A stretch of 64,000 nt of DNA from Microbacterium sp. cx-55 (GCF_021117345.1 NZ_CP088261.1:1116001-1180000); one strand, 5' to 3'. Counted from the stretch's first letter, positions 26,315 through 35,902 are shown. Notes: generated by a model not told the origin, from the sequence alone. Numbers and translations are program-made.

Positions 26315-27829
26315 ATGATCGACACCCCCGAACCGACCGACGAACCGCAGACGGACCCGGTCGACCGGGTTTTGGCGCGCGCGGATGCGCGAGCTCGCGT
26401 GCGTGGTGATCTCGGGTCGGCCCAGGCGTTGCAGGATGCGTCGACGGTGACGGATGCCGACGCGGATGGCGCGCAGTGGGATCGCGAGGAACGCGCGGCG
26501 CTCCGACGGGTCGCCGGACTCTCCACGGAGCTCGAAGACGTCACCGAGGTCGAGTACCGCCAGTTGCGCCTCGAGAACGTCGTCCTGGTGGGTGTGCACC
26601 CTCAGGGCGAGCAGGAGAACGCCGAGAATTCGCTTCGCGAGCTCGCCGCCCTGGCCGAAACCGCGGGCGCGGTCGTGCTCGATGGCGTGCTGCAGCGGCG
26701 TCCGCATCCGGATCCGGCGACGTACGTCGGCCGAGGCAAGGCGGAAGAGCTGCGGAGCATTGTGGCCGCCACCGGCGCCGACACCGTGATCGCCGACACG
26801 GAGCTCGCTCCGAGCCAGCGCCGCGCGCTCGAGGATGTCGTGAAGGTCAAGGTCATCGACCGGACGACCGTGATCCTCGACATCTTCAGCCAGCACGCCA
26901 AGAGCCGTGAGGGCAAGGCGCAGGTCGAACTCGCCCAACTCGAATACCTCCTCCCGCGGCTTCGCGGCTGGGGCGACTCGATGAGCCGTCAGGCCGGTGG
27001 ACAGGTCGGTGCGGGCGGCGCGGGAATGGGTTCCCGCGGTCCCGGTGAGACGAAGATCGAACTCGATCGACGCCGCATCCGGACCCGGATGGCGCAGCTG
27101 CGCCGGCAGATCCGCGACTTCGGGCCCGCGCGTGAGGCCAAGCGTGCGGAGCGACGCCGCAACACGATCCCCGGCGTTGCGATCACCGGGTACACCAACG
27201 CCGGCAAGTCGAGTCTGCTGAACCGGCTCACCCAGGCGGGCGTGCTCGTGGAGAACGCGCTGTTCGCGACGCTGGATGCGACGGTGCGGCGCTCGATCAC
27301 GGCGGATGGCCGGGTGTTCACCCTCACCGACACCGTCGGTTTCGTGCGCAACCTCCCGCACCAGCTCGTCGAGGCGTTCCGCTCCACGCTCGAAGAAGTC
27401 GGCTCTGCCGACGTCATCGTGCACGTCGTCGACGGATCGCACCCCGATCCCGCCGCGCAGCTCGCGACGGTGCGCGACGTGATCGGTGACGTGGGTGCGC
27501 GCGACACGCGTGAGATCGTCGTCTTCAACAAGGCCGACCTCGTCGATGCCGACACCCGGCTGGTGCTGCGCGGGCTCGCTCCGTCGGCGCTGTTCGTCTC
27601 CTCGCGGACGGGTGAGGGCATCGAGGAGCTTCGACAGGTCGTCGAAGAGGCCCTGCCGCTTCCCGCTGTCGAGCTCCACGCGCTCGTGCCCTACGACCGC
27701 GGCGACCTGGTGTCGGCGATCCACGAGCACGGCATGATCCTTCTCGAGCGGCACGAGGAAGACGGCACCGCGCTCCATGTGCGGGTGCCGGCCGTGCTCG
27801 CCGGCCGGTTGGCGCCGTTCGTGCGCTGA
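26315..27829 (+). CDS. hflX: GTPase HflX
   Basis: Ribosome-associated GTPase that splits stalled ribosomes; 504 residues. The N-terminal HflX domain has VLDGVLQRRPHPDPATYVGRGKAEEL and ELAPSQRRALEDVVKVKVIDRT. A glycine-rich loop (QAGGQVGAGGAGMGSRGPGE) and coiled helices precede the G domain, with G1 GYTNAGKSSLLN (about 292), G3 DTVGF and G4 NKAD. A C-terminal domain follows. An N-terminal extension of about 90 residues, rich in Asp/Ala/Arg, is typical of actinobacterial forms. Confidence 0.95.
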   Translation: MIDTPEPTDEPQTDPVDRVLARADARARVRGDLGSAQALQDASTVTDADADGAQWDREERAALRRVAGLSTELEDVTEVEYRQLRLENVVLVGVHPQGEQENAENSLRELAALAETAGAVVLDGVLQRRPHPDPATYVGRGKAEELRSIVAATGADTVIADTELAPSQRRALEDVVKVKVIDRTTVILDIFSQHAKSREGKAQVELAQLEYLLPRLRGWGDSMSRQAGGQVGAGGAGMGSRGPGETKIELDRRRIRTRMAQLRRQIRDFGPAREAKRAERRRNTIPGVAITGYTNAGKSSLLNRLTQAGVLVENALFATLDATVRRSITADGRVFTLTDTVGFVRNLPHQLVEAFRSTLEEVGSADVIVHVVDGSHPDPAAQLATVRDVIGDVGARDTREIVVFNKADLVDADTRLVLRGLAPSALFVSSRTGEGIEELRQVVEEALPLPAVELHALVPYDRGDLVSAIHEHGMILLERHEEDGTALHVRVPAVLAGRLAPFVR

Positions 27830-27848
27830 TCGCTCGCTGACGCCGAGA

Positions 27849-27886
27849 ACAGGAGCCGAGTCCGCTGACGCGGGCCCGGCTCCTGT
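27849..27886. terminator. Bidirectional terminator hflX / S9 peptidase
   Basis: acaggagccg (27849-27858) and cggctcctgt (27877-27886) form a perfect 10-bp stem in the convergent gap. Confidence 0.75.
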
Positions 27887-27896
27887 CGTGCGCGGC

Positions 27897-30056
27897 TCAG
27901 TCGCCGTCGAGCGTCGGCGGCAGCACGAAGTACGGTGAGGCGGACCCGGCGGGCAGATCGCTCGGGTCGACCTCGGTGAAGCCGTGCTCCGAGAGGGTCC
28001 GTGCCCAGTCGGCGTCGACGGCGTGCGCGAACAGGGGACGCACCGGCTCGCGCGAGACGAGCACCGCGAGATCGCGCGCCGCGTTCGCGGTGACCTCATC
28101 GACGACGACGATCTCGCGGCCCACCGCGGTCGAGGCGACCGTGAGCGAGCCGATAGTGAGCTCGAACGGCGGAACGTCGGGCGTCTCGAATCCGAACACC
28201 CTCCCGAGGAACGCGAGTTCGCTCTCGAGAGCGTGCACGGAGGTCTCCGCACGCCGGAAGCCGTGGCCCTCGCCCTCGTAGAGCACGTACGCGTGCGGCA
28301 CGCCGCGTTCGCGGAGTGCGTCGCGGATGGCCTCGGCCTGAGACGGCGGGACGACGCGGTCCTCGGCGCCCTGAAGGATGAGCAGCGGCACGCGGAAGCG
28401 ATCGGGGCGGCTGAGCGGCGACCGTTCGAGGTAGACGTGCTCGGCTTCCGGCAGTGGTCCGATCAGCCCGTCGAGGTAGCGCGCCTCGAAGTCGTGCGTG
28501 TCGGCGGCGAGAGCGCGGGCGTCACCGACGCCGTAGCGCGAGACGCCCGCCGCGAAAGTGTCGCTGCCGACCAGCGCGGCCAGGACCGTCCATCCGCCGG
28601 CGGATCCGCCCTCGATGGCCAGACGTGCCGGGTCGGCGAGTCCGGCGGCAGCGAGCCCGGATGCCGCCGCGACGACGTCATCGACGTCGACGACGCCCCA
28701 CTGGCCCTTCAATCGCTCGCGGTACGCGCGGCCGTATCCCGTCGAGCCGCCGTAGTTCACGTCGAGGACACCCACTCCGCGACTCGTCCAGTAGGCGATC
28801 TTGGCGGATGCGGACGGGCCCACGTGGCTCGTCGGGCCGCCGTGCACCCACACGAGGTACGGCGGCAGTTCGTCGTCGTCGCCCGTCACCTCAGGGTTCG
28901 TCGGCGGGTACGCGAACGCGTGCACCTCGCCGTGCGGGCCGTCCACGGTGATGTGCCGCGCGACGGGCGTCCACTCGGGCCCGGCCGCGGCACCCGCTCC
29001 CGCGATCGCGACCGCGTTGCCTGGATCGTCGACGTCCACCAGCCAGACGCCCGTGGTGGCCGTGCGCCCGGCGGCGATCAGGAGCACCCGGGTACCGTCG
29101 ACATCCTCGATCGACGCGGACGCCGTGGCGTCGATGCCGAGGGGTCGGACCGAACCGCTGGACGGCTCGATCACCACGAGCTCATCGGCGCCGTGCGTGC
29201 GCACCGCGACGATGCGTCCGTCGGGCAGTGACGCGAACCAGCGGGTGCCGAGAGCCCAGAGGGCGCCGCCGCTGTCGGCATCCGCCGGGGCGACGGCCTC
29301 GTCCGTGCGGGGCTGCGCGAGTGACGCCCGGCGGAGATTCCAACGGCCGTCACGGTCGTCGCTGAAGAGCAGGGTGTCGTTGTCGAGCCAGACCGGTTGC
29401 ACGGCGGATGACCCGCCATCGGTCAGCGCGATCGCCTCGGACTCGCCGTCGAGGGTCGCGACGCGCAGCGTCGTCTGATCCCAGGGCATCGCAGGGTGGT
29501 CCCACCCGATCCAGGCGAGGCGTGTGCCGTCGGGCGACAGGGCGGGCTGCGCCAGGAAGTCGCTGCCGGTGGCGAGCTCCTCCACTCCGCCGCCGTCGGG
29601 ATCGATCCGCACGATCGAACGCGCCGGCGTCCGCGCGCCGAGGTGCTGTTCGCGCACCGCCAGCAGGCTGCCGTGCTGCCAGGTCAATCCGCCGTAGGCG
29701 GCACCGTCCACGGGAGGAGTGAGGGTCTCCGGCTCCTCGCCGAGGCGGACGGCCCGAACCCGCTGGTCTGCGCCGTCGACGAAGAAGAGCACACCGTCAT
29801 CGGATGCGGTCCATGCCCCGCCGCCGTACTCGTGCACGCGCGAGCGGGCGCTCCAGGGTGCGCGGAGCACATCCTCGACCGTTCCGTCGCCCCGGCGGCG
29901 ACGCACGGCCGTCCTGCCTTCTTCTGCGGGGACGCCCTCGGCCCACCACACGTCTCCGGCGACGAAACGGGCGCCGTCGAACCGCGCTGAGGCGGAGGCG
30001 ACCGCGGCGGCCGTGAGCGGAGAGGGCCAGGAGCCGTAGGGAAGAGTGCTTTCCAT
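27897..30056 (-). CDS. S9 family peptidase (prolyl oligopeptidase / acylaminoacyl peptidase type)
   Basis: 719 residues. An N-terminal beta-propeller (about 1-370, with WD-like LSPDGTRLAWIGWDHP repeats) caps an alpha/beta hydrolase. Catalytic residues are Ser485 in EGGSAGGW, Asp566 in GAEDRVVP and His598 in GEGHGF. No signal peptide, so probably cytoplasmic oligopeptide turnover. About 90 residues after the hydrolase domain (628-719, starting FELTIGSLTVAS) form an extra C-terminal piece that is not part of the usual family. Leaderless, with TAGCGT 6 nt before the ATG. Confidence 0.9.
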   Translation of the reverse strand: MESTLPYGSWPSPLTAAAVASASARFDGARFVAGDVWWAEGVPAEEGRTAVRRRRGDGTVEDVLRAPWSARSRVHEYGGGAWTASDDGVLFFVDGADQRVRAVRLGEEPETLTPPVDGAAYGGLTWQHGSLLAVREQHLGARTPARSIVRIDPDGGGVEELATGSDFLAQPALSPDGTRLAWIGWDHPAMPWDQTTLRVATLDGESEAIALTDGGSSAVQPVWLDNDTLLFSDDRDGRWNLRRASLAQPRTDEAVAPADADSGGALWALGTRWFASLPDGRIVAVRTHGADELVVIEPSSGSVRPLGIDATASASIEDVDGTRVLLIAAGRTATTGVWLVDVDDPGNAVAIAGAGAAAGPEWTPVARHITVDGPHGEVHAFAYPPTNPEVTGDDDELPPYLVWVHGGPTSHVGPSASAKIAYWTSRGVGVLDVNYGGSTGYGRAYRERLKGQWGVVDVDDVVAAASGLAAAGLADPARLAIEGGSAGGWTVLAALVGSDTFAAGVSRYGVGDARALAADTHDFEARYLDGLIGPLPEAEHVYLERSPLSRPDRFRVPLLILQGAEDRVVPPSQAEAIRDALRERGVPHAYVLYEGEGHGFRRAETSVHALESELAFLGRVFGFETPDVPPFELTIGSLTVASTAVGREIVVVDEVTANAARDLAVLVSREPVRPLFAHAVDADWARTLSEHGFTEVDPSDLPAGSASPYFVLPPTLDGD

Positions 30057-30062
30057 AGCTCC

Positions 30063-30068
30063 ACGCTA
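30063..30068 (-). promoter_or_regulatory. -10 element of the S9 peptidase gene (leaderless)
   Basis: TAGCGT on the minus strand, 6 nt before ATG 30056. Confidence 0.6.
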
Positions 30069-30127
30069 CCCAGCGGCCGCGTCGGCACGCGCAGGGTTGC
30101 TCGCCTGTCGCGCTCGCGTGCGCGAGG

Positions 30128-30799
30128 TCACACGGCGCGCAGGACCGCCACGATCTTGCCGAGAACGGTGGCTTCGTCGCCGAGGATCGGCTCGAAGGCG
30201 GAGTTGCGCGGGAGCAGCCAGGTGTGGCCGTCACGACGACGGAACGTCTTCACGGTCGCTTCGCCGTCGAGCATGGCGGCCACGATGTCGCCGTTGTCTG
30301 CCGTCGGCTGCGAACGGACGACGACCCAGTCCCCGTCGCAGATGGCGGCGTCGATCATCGACTCCCCGCTCACCTTGAGCATGAAGAGGTCGCCCTTGCC
30401 GACCAACTGGCGGGGGAGGGGGAACACCTCTTCGACCTGCTGCTCGGCCGTGATCGGAACGCCCGCGGCGATGCGGCCGACCAGTGGCACGAGGGCGGCG
30501 TCGCCGACGGTCGGCCCGTTGTCGGCCGGATTCTCGGCGGCAGTGCCGGGAAGGTCGATCAACACCTCCATGGCGCGGGTCTTGCCGGGATCGCGTCGCA
30601 GGTAACCGCTGAGCTCGAGCTGGTTCAGCTGGTGGGTGACGCTCGAGAGCGACTTAAGGCCGACGGCGTCCCCGATCTCGCGCATGCTCGGCGGGTATCC
30701 GTACCGGCCGATCGAGCGCTGGATGACTTCGAGGATGGCGAGCTGCTTGTCGCTCAGGCTCTTCCGCCGCCGCGTCTGCGGCTTCTCGCGTGCGGTCAT
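30128..30799 (-). CDS. lexA: SOS repressor LexA
   Basis: Transcriptional repressor of the DNA damage response, self-cleaved when RecA is active. 223 residues from ATG 30799, which has GGAG upstream; the frame is open further but lacks support. The N-terminal winged helix has [28 protein letters not shown]. The cleavage site is Ala112-Gly113 in GRIAAGVPI, and the serine/lysine dyad is Ser147 (SGESM) and Lys184 (ATVKTF). It is divergent from the LysM gene, an arrangement conserved with M. tuberculosis lexA/Rv2719c. Confidence 0.96.
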   Translation of the reverse strand: MTAREKPQTRRRKSLSDKQLAILEVIQRSIGRYGYPPSMREIGDAVGLKSLSSVTHQLNQLELSGYLRRDPGKTRAMEVLIDLPGTAAENPADNGPTVGDAALVPLVGRIAAGVPITAEQQVEEVFPLPRQLVGKGDLFMLKVSGESMIDAAICDGDWVVVRSQPTADNGDIVAAMLDGEATVKTFRRRDGHTWLLPRNSAFEPILGDEATVLGKIVAVLRAV

Positions 30800-30951
30800 G
30801 GTCACTCGCTCCGTTTCCGGTGACATCGAAGAATTCGAATGTCGGAGGTTGGTGATGTGGTCGTCGTATCGAAACCGTATCCGGGTTCGAGGCTCGGAGA
30901 AGGCACCCGCGTGGCGTGTCGTCTTCGAATCTCCCTCAGGGTATCGGTTGC

Positions 30952-30983
30952 TTGACACCACATAAGTTCGAAGATAGCTTCGG
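30952..30983 (+). promoter_or_regulatory. SOS promoter of the LysM gene
   Basis: TTGACA (30952-30957), a 17-nt spacer, then TAGCTT (30975-30980). The palindrome TCGAAGATAGCTTCGG (30968-30983), a LexA-box variant, covers the -10, so LexA would block RNA polymerase directly. It may also serve lexA on the other strand. Confidence 0.75.
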
Positions 30984-30986
30984 AAT

Positions 30987-31034
30987 AGAGATTCGTATCC
31001 GGCTCTCCCGGCCGAGCGCCGGGTACGAATCTCT
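30987..31034 (+). promoter_or_regulatory. 17-bp hairpin at the 5' end of the LysM transcript
   Basis: The arms 30987-31003 and 31018-31034 pair over 17 positions with one G-T pair around a 14-nt loop. The stem starts at the predicted transcription start and ends 7 nt before AGAAGGAG (31042-31049). Confidence 0.75.
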
Positions 31035-31054
31035 CCCCGTCAGAAGGAGTCGTC

Positions 31055-31411
31055 ATGACCGCGATCGATTTCACCGCCCCGCCCGTCACCACCCGACTGC
31101 GCCTCACCGTGCGCGGGCGCCGTGTCCTCGCGGCAGTGGTGGCCTTCCCGGTCGCCGCCGCGCTCGGCGTCGGCATCCTGAGCGGCGGGGTTGCTCTCGC
31201 TTCCCGCGCCGACAGCGCGCCCGCGGGTTCGTTCGAGACCGTCACGGTCCTCGCCGGAGAATCGCTGTGGACCATCGCGCAGGAGGTCGCCCCGTCGGCC
31301 GACCCGCGTGACGTCGTCGATCAGATCGTGCGCCTGAACGCGCTCGAGGGCACGTCGGTCAGCGCCGGACAGCGTCTGGCCGTGCCGGCCGAGTACTCCG
31401 CCGGAAGCTGA
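31055..31411 (+). CDS. LysM domain protein, candidate SOS cell-division inhibitor
   Basis: 118 residues. A basic N-terminus and one membrane helix (about 24-50) are followed by an extracytoplasmic LysM domain (about 60-112: FETVTVLAGESLWTIAQEVA through SVSAGQRLAVPAEY). The gene lies next to lexA, divergently transcribed from an SOS-type promoter. Its layout (TM + LysM beside lexA) is that of M. tuberculosis Rv2719c/ChiZ and of B. subtilis YneA, which delay division during DNA damage. The division role here is an inference from architecture and context. The ribosome-binding site is AGAAGGAG. Confidence 0.85.
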   Translation: MTAIDFTAPPVTTRLRLTVRGRRVLAAVVAFPVAAALGVGILSGGVALASRADSAPAGSFETVTVLAGESLWTIAQEVAPSADPRDVVDQIVRLNALEGTSVSAGQRLAVPAEYSAGS

Positions 31412-31414
31412 GCG

Positions 31415-31438
31415 GTCGGGCGAGAGCCCGACAGCTTT
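31415..31438 (+). terminator. Terminator after the LysM gene
   Basis: gtcgggc-gaga-gcccgac (31415-31432) followed by agcttt; just upstream of the hisC -10. Confidence 0.75.
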
Positions 31439-31443
31439 ACGAT
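31438..31443 (+). promoter_or_regulatory. -10 element of hisC (leaderless)
   Basis: TACGAT, 6 nt before GTG 31450. Confidence 0.55.
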
Positions 31444-31449
31444 GGTCGC

Positions 31450-32535
31450 GTGTCCCTCAGCTTCGAAGACCTTCCGATCCGCGACGACCTCCGCGGAATG
31501 ATCCCGTACGGTGCTCCGCAAGCGCCGCTGCCAGTGGCTCTGAACGTCAACGAGAACACGCATCCTGTTCCGGCCGAGGTGGCCTCCGACATTCTGGCGG
31601 CGGTGGACGAGGCCCTTCGCAACGTGAACCGGTACCCCGATCGCGAGTTCACCGCGCTCCGCGAGGCTTTCGCCGGCTACCTCGGCGCTGGTCTCCGCCG
31701 CGAGCAGATTTGGGCGGCGAACGGCTCCAACGAGGTTCTCCAGCATGTTCTGCAGGCGTTCGGTGGTCCCGGACGCCGCGCATTCGGTTTCGCCCCGACC
31801 TACTCGATGTATCCGCTCCTCACCCGGGCGACGGGGGCCACCTGGGTCGCCGGCGAGCGGTCAGAGGATTACTCGGTGTCGGCCGCATCCGCCGCCGAAC
31901 AGGTCGCCGCGGTCGACCCCGACGTCGTCTTCCTGTGCGCACCGAACAACCCCACGGGAACACCGCTCGGACTCGACGTCGTGACGGCCGTCTACGAAGC
32001 GTCGCGCGGAATCGTGATCGTGGATGAGGCCTACCAGGAGTTCGCGCCGCACGGCACGCCCTCCGCGGTGACGCTGCTTCCCGGCCGTGAGCGCCTGGTG
32101 GTGTCGCGCACCATGAGCAAGGCATTCGCTTTCGCGGGGGCTCGCGTGGGATACCTGGCCGCCGACCCAGCCGTCATCGACGCGCTCCGGCTCGTCCGGC
32201 TGCCGTACCACCTCAGCGCGCTCACCCAAGCAGCGGCGACCGCCGCGCTCGGACACGCGTCGACCATGCTCGCCATGGTCGACGACATCGTGGCGCAGCG
32301 TGACCGAATCAGCGCGAGGCTGGCCGAGCTCGGGTACCGCGCGCACGCCTCGTGGACGAACTTCGTGCTGTTCGGCGGGGTCTCCGATCCGGACCGCACC
32401 TGGCGCGAGCTGTACCAGCGCGGTGTGCTCATCCGGGACGTCGGCATCCCGCACCACCTGCGCGTCACGGCCGGCACGGAGGCCGAGACCACGGCGTTCC
32501 TCGATGCACTCGCGTCGATAGACTCGAACGCATGA
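31450..32535 (+). CDS. hisC: Histidinol-phosphate aminotransferase
   Basis: PLP enzyme of histidine synthesis; 361 residues, class I/II aminotransferase. [11 protein letters not shown] and [20 protein letters not shown] are the typical N-terminal blocks. ANGSNEVLQ is the phosphate/substrate region and [12 protein letters not shown] the PLP contact. Lys224 in [18 protein letters not shown] binds PLP. First gene of hisC-hisB-hisH-hisA with 4-bp overlaps. Leaderless, so no T-box or leader-peptide control is possible from this promoter. Confidence 0.94.
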   Translation: MSLSFEDLPIRDDLRGMIPYGAPQAPLPVALNVNENTHPVPAEVASDILAAVDEALRNVNRYPDREFTALREAFAGYLGAGLRREQIWAANGSNEVLQHVLQAFGGPGRRAFGFAPTYSMYPLLTRATGATWVAGERSEDYSVSAASAAEQVAAVDPDVVFLCAPNNPTGTPLGLDVVTAVYEASRGIVIVDEAYQEFAPHGTPSAVTLLPGRERLVVSRTMSKAFAFAGARVGYLAADPAVIDALRLVRLPYHLSALTQAAATAALGHASTMLAMVDDIVAQRDRISARLAELGYRAHASWTNFVLFGGVSDPDRTWRELYQRGVLIRDVGIPHHLRVTAGTEAETTAFLDALASIDSNA

Positions 32536-33149
32536 GCACGGAGTCCGCGACGCACCGCACCGCCTCGCTGCGGCGCGCCACGAGCGAGTCCCAGGTCGAT
32601 CTCTCTCTGGATCTGGACGGTGAGGGAACGAGTTCGATCTCGACCTCGGTGCCGTTCTTCGATCACCTGCTGACGGCGTTCGCGAAGCACTCGCTGACCA
32701 ACCTGTCGGTGCGAGCCACCGGTGACACGCACATCGATGCGCACCACACGGTGGAGGACGTCTCGATCGTGCTCGGTCAGGCCATCCGCCAGGCGCTCGG
32801 CGACAAGTCCGGCATCTCCCGGTACGGCGATGCGCTGGTTCCGCTCGACGAGGCGCTCGCGCAGGCGGTCGTCGACATCAGCGGACGCCCGTACCTCGTG
32901 CACACCGGCGAACCCGCAGGCTACGAATATCACCTGATCGGCGGGCACTTCACGGGCTCGCTGGTTCGGCACGCCTTCGAGGCGATCGCGTTCAACGCCG
33001 GTCTCACGGTGCACGTCCGCGTGCTCGAGGGGCGTGACCCCCACCACATCGCCGAGGCCGAGTTCAAGGCGTTCGCGCGGGCGTTCCGGCAGGCGAAGTC
33101 TCTCGATCCGCTCGTCACCGGCGTGCCGTCGACCAAGGGCGCTCTGTGA
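32532..33149 (+). CDS. hisB: Imidazoleglycerol-phosphate dehydratase
   Basis: 205 residues, the monofunctional dehydratase without the N-terminal phosphatase found in enterics. The two metal-binding His-rich motifs [14 protein letters not shown] and [16 protein letters not shown] are intact, and [13 protein letters not shown] is the other family block. ATG 32532 overlaps the hisC stop; the GTG of hisH overlaps its stop. Confidence 0.96.
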   Translation: MSTESATHRTASLRRATSESQVDLSLDLDGEGTSSISTSVPFFDHLLTAFAKHSLTNLSVRATGDTHIDAHHTVEDVSIVLGQAIRQALGDKSGISRYGDALVPLDEALAQAVVDISGRPYLVHTGEPAGYEYHLIGGHFTGSLVRHAFEAIAFNAGLTVHVRVLEGRDPHHIAEAEFKAFARAFRQAKSLDPLVTGVPSTKGAL

Positions 33150-33793
33150 CGCGCACACCCACCGTGGCGGTGCTCGACTACGGGTCGGGCAACGTCCACT
33201 CCGCCGTGAAGGCGCTCGTCGCGGCGGGTGCCGACGCGAGGCTCACCTCCGACCGTGCCGAGATCATGGAAGCGGACGGCTTGCTCGTGCCCGGAGTGGG
33301 CGCGTATCGCGCGGTCGCCGACGCCCTGCGTGAGAGTCGCGGTGGCGAGTTGATCGATCGCCGCCTCGCCGGGGGGCGCGCGGTGCTGGGAATCTGCGTC
33401 GGGATGCAGGTGCTCTTCGAGCACGGCGTCGAGCGCGGCGTGCACACGGAAGGGCTGGGCGAGTGGCCCGGCACGGTGACGCAGCTCGACGCGCCCGTGC
33501 TGCCCCACATGGGATGGAACACGGTCTCCGCGGCCTCCGGCTCGGCACTCTTCGACGGGATCGAGAACGAGCGGTTCTACTTCGTGCACTCGTTCGGTGC
33601 TCAGGAATGGACGTTGGAAACGCAGCAGCCGTTTCCCGCCCCGCGGCTGACCTGGTGCGATTACGGCGCGACGCCGTTCCTCGCGGCGGTGGAGAACGGA
33701 CCGCTCTCTGCCACCCAGTTCCACCCCGAGAAGTCGGGCGCCGCCGGCATCCGACTTCTGTCGAATTGGATCGGCACGCTGCGGGCAGACTAA
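33146..33793 (+). CDS. hisH: Imidazole glycerol phosphate synthase subunit HisH
   Basis: Glutamine amidotransferase (class I) that feeds ammonia to HisF. 215 residues. [14 protein letters not shown] is the oxyanion N-terminal motif. The nucleophile is Cys84 in [10 protein letters not shown], and TQFHPEKSG supplies the His-x-Glu. hisF is not in this window, so its partner is encoded elsewhere. Confidence 0.95.
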   Translation: MTRTPTVAVLDYGSGNVHSAVKALVAAGADARLTSDRAEIMEADGLLVPGVGAYRAVADALRESRGGELIDRRLAGGRAVLGICVGMQVLFEHGVERGVHTEGLGEWPGTVTQLDAPVLPHMGWNTVSAASGSALFDGIENERFYFVHSFGAQEWTLETQQPFPAPRLTWCDYGATPFLAAVENGPLSATQFHPEKSGAAGIRLLSNWIGTLRAD

Positions 33794-33855
33794 TGTCTAA
33801 CCTCGTGCCGCCGGCCGGGGAGAAGCCCCGCGTGAGAGCGCGCAAGGAGCCATGA
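33793..33855 (+). CDS. Possible 20-codon coupling ORF between hisH and hisA
   Basis: An ATG overlaps the hisH stop (TAATG), and the TGA overlaps the hisA ATG (ATGA), giving 20 codons ([20 protein letters not shown]). It would carry ribosomes across the 58-nt gap. It contains no His codon, so it is not a His attenuator peptide. It may be a chance frame; hisA also has its own AAGGAG. Confidence 0.3.
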   Translation: MSNLVPPAGEKPRVRARKEP

Positions 33856-34598
33856 ACGATTTCGCGTCTACCCCCGAGCTGATCCTCCTCCCCGCGGTCG
33901 ATGTCGCCGACGGCAAGGCCGTGCGACTCACGCAGGGCGCGGCGGGCAGCGAGACCAGCTACGGCGATCCCGTCGATGCCGCCGTCGAGTGGGCGCGCCA
34001 GGGTGCGTCCTGGATCCACCTCGTCGACCTGGACGCGGCATTCGGGCGCGGCAACAACACCGCGGTCCTTCGCCGGGTGATCAAGCAGGTCAAGGGCGTG
34101 CAGGTCGAGCTCTCCGGAGGCATCCGCGACGATGCCAGCCTGGATGCGGCACTCGAATCCGGTGCCACGCGGATCAACCTCGGCACCGCGGCGCTCGAGA
34201 ATCCGGAGTGGGCGGCCGATGTCATCGGTCGTTACGGCGACGCCGTGGCGGTCGGGCTCGATGTGCGCGGGACGACGCTGGCCGCGCGCGGCTGGACGCG
34301 CGAGGGCGGCGACCTGTGGGCCGTGCTCGACCGTCTCGAGGACGCCGGCTGCAGCCGCTACGTCGTGACCGATGTGGCGAAGGACGGCACGCTCGGCGGC
34401 CCGAACATCGAGCTTCTCCGCGAAGTGACCACGCGCACCCCGAAGCCGGTGGTCGCGTCCGGTGGCATTTCGAGCCTCGATGACATCGCCGCTCTTCGCG
34501 AGCTCGTGCCGCTCGGCGTCGAGGGCGCGATCGTCGGGAAAGCCCTCTATGCGGGAGCATTCACGCTCGCCGAGGCGCTGGATGTCGCCGGGAACTGA
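33852..34598 (+). CDS. hisA: HisA/PriA phosphoribosyl isomerase
   Basis: 248 residues, a beta/alpha barrel. [29 protein letters not shown] carries the N-terminal catalytic Asp, and [15 protein letters not shown] the second. [17 protein letters not shown] and [13 protein letters not shown] are the phosphate loops. In actinobacteria this enzyme (PriA) commonly serves both histidine and tryptophan synthesis; whether trpF is missing here cannot be seen from the window. The ribosome-binding site is AAGGAG; it overlaps the next gene. Confidence 0.95.
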   Translation: MNDFASTPELILLPAVDVADGKAVRLTQGAAGSETSYGDPVDAAVEWARQGASWIHLVDLDAAFGRGNNTAVLRRVIKQVKGVQVELSGGIRDDASLDAALESGATRINLGTAALENPEWAADVIGRYGDAVAVGLDVRGTTLAARGWTREGGDLWAVLDRLEDAGCSRYVVTDVAKDGTLGGPNIELLREVTTRTPKPVVASGGISSLDDIAALRELVPLGVEGAIVGKALYAGAFTLAEALDVAGN

Positions 34599-35370
34599 CG
34601 ATCACGCCGATCATCACTCGGCGGACTCGGCGGGCGTCCCCTGGGAGGGGCGCAGCTTTCAGGAGAACACGCACGCGAACGACGACGGGTCGGCTGATCC
34701 CACGCTCCTCGCGGCCCTCATCGCGTTCCGGGACGGTGCGGGCGATCAGGTGGCGATCGTGGATGCGTACCGCTCCGCGCGTCTGCTGATCCCGCTCGTC
34801 GCGGGGAAGGGCGAGGAGGGCGTTGCGCCGAACGGTCTGACGGTCGACAAGACCCAGGAGCTGTCGATCGTGACCGTCGCCGCGCCCGACGGCCGGCGCG
34901 TGCAGCCCGTGTTCACCTCGGTGGAGACGCTGCAGCGTTGGGACCCCGCGGCTCGTCCCGTGCCCGCCGAGGGCCTCCGCACGGCGCTGGCCGCCGTCCA
35001 GGACGACACCGATCTGATCGTGATCGACCCGACGTCCGACACGGAGCACGTGCTCCGCCGGCCCGCGGTCTGGGCGATCGGGCAGGGCCAGCCCTGGGAG
35101 CCGAGCTTCCATTCCGCCGACGTGTACCGCGGGCTGCAGGAGAGCATCGGCGGCGAGCTCGCCGTGCTGGACCTGGAGATCGAGGCGGGGGATCCGACGG
35201 CGCGGCTGCGCGGTCCGGAACTGGTGGTGCGACTGCACCTCATCGACGGCCTCGAGAAGTCCGAGCTCGACGCGGTGCTGTCCCGTCTCGCGACCCGCTG
35301 GGCGAGCGATGACCGCATCGCGGTGCTGGTCGACTCGCTCACGGTGAAGCTCGTCCGCTCGACGCCCTGA
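34582..35370 (+). CDS. SseB family protein
   Basis: 262 residues from ATG 34582 within the 3' end of hisA. The region [34 protein letters not shown] to [19 protein letters not shown] is the SseB N-terminal domain, and [41 protein letters not shown] to the end is a second, SseB-C-like region. This gene regularly follows hisA in actinobacteria; function unknown. The first 35 residues are His/Asp-rich and poorly conserved. Confidence 0.85.
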   Translation: MSPGTDDHADHHSADSAGVPWEGRSFQENTHANDDGSADPTLLAALIAFRDGAGDQVAIVDAYRSARLLIPLVAGKGEEGVAPNGLTVDKTQELSIVTVAAPDGRRVQPVFTSVETLQRWDPAARPVPAEGLRTALAAVQDDTDLIVIDPTSDTEHVLRRPAVWAIGQGQPWEPSFHSADVYRGLQESIGGELAVLDLEIEAGDPTARLRGPELVVRLHLIDGLEKSELDAVLSRLATRWASDDRIAVLVDSLTVKLVRSTP

Positions 35371-35404
35371 CCCCCCGCAGGTCACCGGAGTGCAGAGCCG
35401 CGGA

Positions 35405-35466
35405 GCGGGGTGCCTGTGGAGTCAATCGGGGTAGGGGCCCCGCTCGTGACTCCACAGGCACCCCGC
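35405..35466. repeat. Perfect 20-bp inverted repeat between convergent genes
   Basis: The arms 35405-35424 and 35447-35466 (core ggggtgcctgtggagtca) are exact reverse complements. The 22-nt loop contains a second nested stem, cgggg/ccccg (35427-35431 with 35438-35442). It lies between the sseB-like gene and the leftward DUF1844 gene and probably terminates both. Confidence 0.9.
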
Positions 35467-35483
35467 GCAGCGGCGGGAGCGCG

Positions 35484-35891
35484 TCAGTTGACCGGACCGG
35501 TCCACTTCTCGCCCGGCCCCTTGCCGATCGGGTCGGGGATGACGGATGCTTCGCGGAACGCCAGCTGCACCGACCGGAGGCCGTCGCGGAGTGATCGCGC
35601 GTGCATGTCGCTGATCTCGGGGGCCGCGGCGGTGATCAGCCCTGCCAGGGCGTTGATGAGCTTGCGTGCCTCGTCGAGGTCCATCTGCTGGTCGGGGTTG
35701 TCGGCGAGACCCGTCTTGACGGCCGCCGCGCTCAGCAGATGCACCGCGGTGGTCGTGATGACCTCGACCGCGGGAACATCCGCGATGTCGCGGGTGGCAG
35801 CGGATGCGGCGCGGTCCTGCGCCTCCCACTGCTCTTCGCGCGTGGCCGAGGGGGCCGGAGATTCGGGGGAGCGGTCGTCGTTGGAGTCCAC
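35484..35891 (-). CDS. DUF1844 domain protein
   Basis: 135 residues from GTG 35891. An acidic N-terminus is followed by [52 protein letters not shown], the DUF1844 helical domain, and a short tail. Family members are small cytoplasmic proteins of unknown function that sit next to infC in many actinobacteria, divergently as here. Start choice is moderate: GAAAG lies 7 nt upstream of the GTG. Confidence 0.85.
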   Translation of the reverse strand: MDSNDDRSPESPAPSATREEQWEAQDRAASAATRDIADVPAVEVITTTAVHLLSAAAVKTGLADNPDQQMDLDEARKLINALAGLITAAAPEISDMHARSLRDGLRSVQLAFREASVIPDPIGKGPGEKWTGPVN

Positions 35892-35902
35892 GTTGCACTT
35901 TC

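Noticed and set aside
30821..30843. Second LexA box near the lexA start
   Set aside because: The palindrome around gaattc has half-sites only 3 nt apart, not the 6 nt of the SOS box.
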